Positions 8,701-11,476 of a DNA stretch of 11,476 bases are shown here, piece by piece. How positions within the stretch are numbered: the stretch's first letter is position 1; every line of letters starts with the position of its first letter. The stretch covers positions 1-11,476 of the forward strand of contig JAUWMM010000024.1 in NCBI GenBank assembly GCA_030613145.1, read 5' to 3'. Source of the DNA: Desulfobacterales bacterium (GTDB lineage Bacteria; Desulfobacterota; Desulfobacteria; Desulfobacterales; C00003060). Both the position numbers and the translations under genes were made by a program. The notes under the pieces were generated by a model that saw nothing but the letters and a program-made list of their open reading frames with translations, made no database searches and had not been told where the DNA came from.

Positions 8701-8900
8701 GGCAATACGGGCGAGACCCCTGCCGTGCTCGTGATCGGCAGAAGTTTTTTGAGCCAACACGTAATTATATGGGAACCTTCTCTTGCTTTGGTGTGCATGT
8801 TCTGTGGCTCACAGAAAAGCCTAAAGGAGCAACAAGGTGCCCACCTGTACTAAACAGGTTCAAAAGAATCTACTGACACGGCATTGTGGTGGGGGTACCC
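8701..8900 (+). ncRNA. ssrS: 6S RNA (RNA polymerase-binding regulatory RNA)
   Basis: The region directly after zapA folds in the 6S manner. TGCCGTG (8721-8727) pairs perfectly with CACGGCA (8877-8883) and ACCCC (8716-8720) with GGGGT (8892-8896), closing the molecule. TGAGCC (8750-8755) pairs with GGCTCA (8806-8811), and ACAC with GTGT, in the apical arm. A small hairpin ACCTGT/ACAGGT (8843-8859) lies on the 3' side of the central bubble, as in E. coli. Stretches such as GGGCGAGACCCCTG and AGAAAAGCCTAAA resemble E. coli GGGCCAGUCCCCUG and GAGAAGCCUUAAA. 6S RNA mimics an open promoter and sequesters sigma70 RNA polymerase in stationary phase. Exact ends are uncertain by about 10-20 nt; processing from a zapA transcript is likely. 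The fau gene that often follows is absent here. Confidence 0.75.
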
Positions 8901-8956
8901 TTTATAATATAAAGCGTTATGAAAGATGGACATATGTGCTGAGATAAAAGAATTCT

Positions 8957-8989
8957 GCGCTCTTCGCGATCAAGGGCGCCTTTAAATTT
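8957..8989 (+). terminator. Candidate terminator of the zapA/6S transcript
   Basis: GCGCTCTT (8957-8964) pairs with AAGGGCGC (8972-8979), with one U-G wobble and a 7-nt loop. CTTTAAATTT follows, a weak T tract. It lies about 60 nt after the 6S structure and before the candidate rny promoter, which is the expected place for a terminator. Confidence 0.4.
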
Positions 8990-9009
8990 GTGTGTATCAA
9001 GCGTAATCA

Positions 9010-9039
9010 TTGCCAAAGTTCCCTATATTACTGTATAGT
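9010..9039 (+). promoter_or_regulatory. Candidate promoter for rny
   Basis: TTGCCA at 9010-9015 and TATAGT at 9034-9039 are separated by 18 bp, and each box matches five of six consensus bases. Transcription from about 9046 would give a leader of about 190 nt before the rny start. The assignment is by eye. Confidence 0.35.
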
Positions 9040-9237
9040 TAGAAGATAAGAATAGAAGATTAGATAGGAAGGCGTGTAGACAGCTATAAGCTTTCTATAT
9101 GCAATATAGCCTCAGCCTACGTTCAACCCGCTAAGGGTCTTTCCACTCTGTCTCGCTTCCATCGGTATCTCGCCCGTTAACGTTTTTCAATTTTGCTCGA
9201 AGACCAATGTATTCACGGCATTAAGGGGGATATCAGT

Positions 9238-10800
9238 ATGGATTTCACCACAGTCATATTTCTCAGTATTATCGTTTTCGCTGCAGGTTTCTTGCTTGCC
9301 TTCTGGATTCGTACCAGGCTGACTGCAAATAAAATCAGGGCTGCAGACGAAGAAGCCCACAAGATAATAGAAGATGCTCAAAAAAAGTTGGAAACTATCC
9401 AGAAGGAGGGTAAGCTTCATGTAAAGGATCAACTCTACCAAATGAAGGTGGAGTTTGAAAATGAGACCAAAGAGATACGGTCTGAGCTTAAAAGCTTACA
9501 AAAACGCCTTGGGAAAAAGGAAGAGACTATAGATCTGAAGACAGGGCAACTGGAGCGCCGTGATGTAGCTATATCAAAAAAGGAACAGCATAATATTGAA
9601 AGGGAAAGAAAGCTACAAGGCCAAGAAAAAAAATATCAAACGTTGATTGAGGAACAAAGGATGCAATTGGAGAGGATTTCGGGTTTGACTGGGGATGCGG
9701 CCAAAGAGCTGTTGATCAAGGCAATGGAGAATGAGGCCCGTTATGAAGCTGCAAAACTAATCAAGCGCAGTGAAAACGAGAGCCGGGAACAGGCCGACCG
9801 TAAGGCGAGAAAAATTATTGCAACTGCTGTTCAGCGCTACGCAGGGGATTATGTTGCGGAAAGAACGGTGTCAGTTGTAAATCTGCCCAGTGATGAGATG
9901 AAGGGCCGTATCATCGGGAGGGAAGGGCGTAACATAAGGGCCCTTGAAGCTGCTACAGGGATTGACCTAATCATAGATGATACCCCAGAGGCTGTCATTT
10001 TGTCAGGGTTCAATCCTGTGAGACGAGAGATAGCGCGTCTTTCTCTGGAGCGACTGATTGATGATGGGCGTATCCATCCTGCGAGAATCGAAGAAACAGT
10101 CAAAAAGGTCTCTCAAGAGATGGACGTCGAGATACGAGAAGCAGGTGAACAGGCAGTGTTCGACATGGGAGCGCATGGGATTCATCCTGAATTGATTAAG
10201 CATATAGGGAAACTTAAATTCAGGACCAGCTATGGTCAAAACGTATTGGGTCATTCTCTGGAGGTGGGATTTTTGTGCGGTATCATGGCCGCTGAACTGG
10301 GCCTGAACATAAAACAGGCAAAGAGGATGGGTGTGCTGCATGATATAGGAAAGGCTATAGACCATGAGGTGGAAGGACCTCATGCCTTGATTGGGGCGAA
10401 GCTTGCCAAGAAATATGGAGAATCCCCAAAAGTAGTTCATGCAATCTCCGCTCATCATGAAGATATTCCGCCCTCATCAGTTCTAGCAGTCCTTTTACAG
10501 GCGGCAGATACCCTTTCAGGGGCTCGGGCAGGCGCTCGAAGAGAAATACTGGAAACGTACGTAAAGCGCCTTGAGGAATTGGAAAAGGTTGCAAAGTCAT
10601 TCACGGGTGTAAGTAAATGCTATGCAATTCAAGCTGGGCGGGAGTTGCGAATTATTGTAGAAAGTGAAACGGTTTCAGATTCTGAGGCTATTCTGCTTAG
10701 CAAAGACATCGCCAAGAAGATTGAGGAGTCCATGTCATACCCGGGCCAGATTAGGGTGACTGTGATTCGAGAAACCCGTGCGGTCGAATATGCAAAATGA
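9238..10800 (+). CDS. rny: Ribonuclease Y
   Basis: The 520-residue protein has the complete RNase Y architecture: an N-terminal membrane helix (about residues 5-24, [19 protein letters not shown]), a long charged coiled coil (about 30-190), a KH RNA-binding domain with [15 protein letters not shown] (GREG at 227-230), and an HD domain with H339 (GHSLEV) and the metal-binding pair H368-D369 in LHDIGK. A conserved C-terminal segment follows, ending near [19 protein letters not shown]. RNase Y is a membrane-tethered endonuclease that starts mRNA decay. The ATG at 9238 is chosen because AAGGGGGA at 9223-9230 sits 7 nt upstream and the membrane helix follows at once; a TTG at 9193 lacks this. Its stop overlaps a possible mini-ORF that leads to tyrS. 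Confidence 0.97.
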   Translation: MDFTTVIFLSIIVFAAGFLLAFWIRTRLTANKIRAADEEAHKIIEDAQKKLETIQKEGKLHVKDQLYQMKVEFENETKEIRSELKSLQKRLGKKEETIDLKTGQLERRDVAISKKEQHNIERERKLQGQEKKYQTLIEEQRMQLERISGLTGDAAKELLIKAMENEARYEAAKLIKRSENESREQADRKARKIIATAVQRYAGDYVAERTVSVVNLPSDEMKGRIIGREGRNIRALEAATGIDLIIDDTPEAVILSGFNPVRREIARLSLERLIDDGRIHPARIEETVKKVSQEMDVEIREAGEQAVFDMGAHGIHPELIKHIGKLKFRTSYGQNVLGHSLEVGFLCGIMAAELGLNIKQAKRMGVLHDIGKAIDHEVEGPHALIGAKLAKKYGESPKVVHAISAHHEDIPPSSVLAVLLQAADTLSGARAGARREILETYVKRLEELEKVAKSFTGVSKCYAIQAGRELRIIVESETVSDSEAILLSKDIAKKIEESMSYPGQIRVTVIRETRAVEYAK

Positions 10801-10847
10801 TAAACCTTCTTATCGCCATGGCAACAACGGAGAGGGTAGAGCTTTGA
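10797..10847 (+). CDS. Possible 16-codon ORF linking rny to tyrS
   Basis: The frame reads [16 protein letters not shown]. Its ATG overlaps the rny stop (ATGA at 10797-10800) and its stop overlaps the tyrS TTG start (TTGA at 10844-10847). Overlaps at both ends suggest translational coupling, but no dedicated ribosome binding site is visible, and chance is quite possible for so short a frame. Confidence 0.2.
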   Translation: MINLLIAMATTERVEL

Positions 10848-11476
10848 AGAACGTTTTCGACGTATTAAGACAGCGTGGTTTTGTTGAACAGACTACCGGT
10901 GAGGAGGCCATCCATCATCTGCTTGAAGAGCCCACAACCTGCTACATAGGTTTTGATCCAACGGCTTCCAGCTTTCATGTTGGAAGCCTAGTTCCAATAA
11001 TGGCTTTGGCCCACATGCAACGACATGGACATCGACCCGTCGCGCTGGTTGGGGGTGGCACCGCTTTAGTGGGAGATCCAAGCGGGAAGACTGAAATGCG
11101 GCAGATGTTGACGCCGGACCAGGTGAATAAAAATGCTGAAGCCCTGAAGAAACAACTGAGTAGATTTCTTGATTTTGATAAAGGGCGGGCTGTTTTACTC
11201 AACAATGCACAGTGGCTTACGCCACTTCAATACATCTCTTTTCTAAGGGATATCGGACGTCATTTCAGTGTAAACCGTATGATAAAAACCGAGAGCTGTA
11301 AAATGCGCCTTGAATCTGAAGAGGGGCTCAACTTTATTGAATTCAATTACATGCTTTTACAAGCATATGATTTTCTGGAATTATTTAATAGCCATGGGTG
11401 CAGACTGCAGATGGGAGGCAGTGACCAATGGGGCAATATTCTGGCAGGTATTGATCTCGTACGCAGGATGCGTCAC
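10844..11476 (+). CDS. tyrS: Tyrosyl-tRNA synthetase, 5' part
   Basis: The first 211 codons are present; the gene runs off the right edge (bacterial TyrS is usually 400-430 residues). It charges tRNA-Tyr with tyrosine. The class I catalytic core is clear: YIGFDPTASSFHVGSLVP, with the HIGH-type motif HVGS at residues 45-48, ALVGGGTALVGDPSGK, FLRDIGRHFSVNRMI, FIEFNYMLLQAYDF and GGSDQWGNI at 191-199. The KMSKS loop and the C-terminal RNA-binding domain lie outside the window. The start is the TTG at 10844, preceded by GGAGAGGG at 10829-10836 and giving the usual N-terminal length. An in-frame ATG at 10790 inside rny would add 18 polar residues and has no ribosome binding site. Confidence 0.95.
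   Translation, partial: MKNVFDVLRQRGFVEQTTGEEAIHHLLEEPTTCYIGFDPTASSFHVGSLVPIMALAHMQRHGHRPVALVGGGTALVGDPSGKTEMRQMLTPDQVNKNAEALKKQLSRFLDFDKGRAVLLNNAQWLTPLQYISFLRDIGRHFSVNRMIKTESCKMRLESEEGLNFIEFNYMLLQAYDFLELFNSHGCRLQMGGSDQWGNILAGIDLVRRMRH

Larger units (their letters stand above)
8901..9237 (+). other. 337-nt region without a protein gene, between 6S RNA and rny
   Basis: No credible ORF, tRNA or repeat family is visible on either strand. It contains a terminator-like hairpin (8957-8979), a candidate promoter (9010-9039), a purine-rich stretch with TAGAAGAT twice (around 9040-9075), and two small hairpins: CTATAT/ATATAG at 9095-9109 and ACCC/GGGT at 9126-9138. The last 200 nt would form a long 5' leader for rny if the candidate promoter is real. 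AAGGGGGA at 9223-9230 is the rny ribosome binding site. Confidence 0.5.

Noticed and set aside
9111..9180. Possible structured RNA or tRNA on either strand in the rny leader
   Set aside because: Only short hairpins (four to six pairs) are present; no cloverleaf, no T-loop sequence and no known riboswitch core could be found.
9193..9237. Upstream TTG start for rny
   Set aside because: The ATG at 9238 has AAGGGGGA at proper spacing and begins directly before the membrane helix typical of RNase Y.

Overview
The window looks like a chromosomal housekeeping region from a Desulfobacterota (former Deltaproteobacteria) type bacterium. This rests on protein style and gene order: paired b' and b subunits of ATP synthase, F1 genes separated from the a and c genes, a bactofilin next to rodA, and a zapB-like/zapA/6S RNA/rny/tyrS block. 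All recognised genes are on the + strand. Base composition and codon use look even, with no sign of a mobile element, CRISPR array or phage gene.

Layout. 1-677 is the 3' part of rodA (elongasome glycan polymerase). 687-1082 is a bactofilin with a short 12-bp tandem repeat in its tail. A good sigma70-like promoter (about 1105-1146) precedes a seven-gene ATP synthase operon, 1222-7195: b', b, delta, alpha, gamma, beta, epsilon. The membrane subunits a (atpB) and c (atpE) are not in this cluster. A perfect 28-bp palindrome at 7228-7255 looks like the operon terminator. 7278-8063 encodes a GlmU-like protein with only the uridyltransferase domain. A second good promoter overlapping the end of that gene leads into a small coiled-coil ZapB-like gene (8114-8356) and zapA (8422-8700). 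The roughly 200 nt after zapA fold like 6S RNA. A 337-nt stretch without a protein gene (8901-9237) precedes rny (RNase Y, 9238-10800). tyrS (from 10844) runs off the right edge.

How the genes work together. The window joins envelope growth and shape (rodA, bactofilin, the UDP-GlcNAc-type pyrophosphorylase), division (zapB-like, zapA), energy (F1Fo ATPase), and RNA control and translation (6S RNA, RNase Y, tyrosyl-tRNA synthetase). I looked for an undescribed system and did not find a convincing one. The items most worth a second look are the single-domain GlmU, the palindrome that may both terminate atp and supply a -35 box for that gene, the unlabelled 6S RNA, the long rny leader, and a mini-ORF bridging rny and tyrS. 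All coordinates of non-coding features are estimates by eye.
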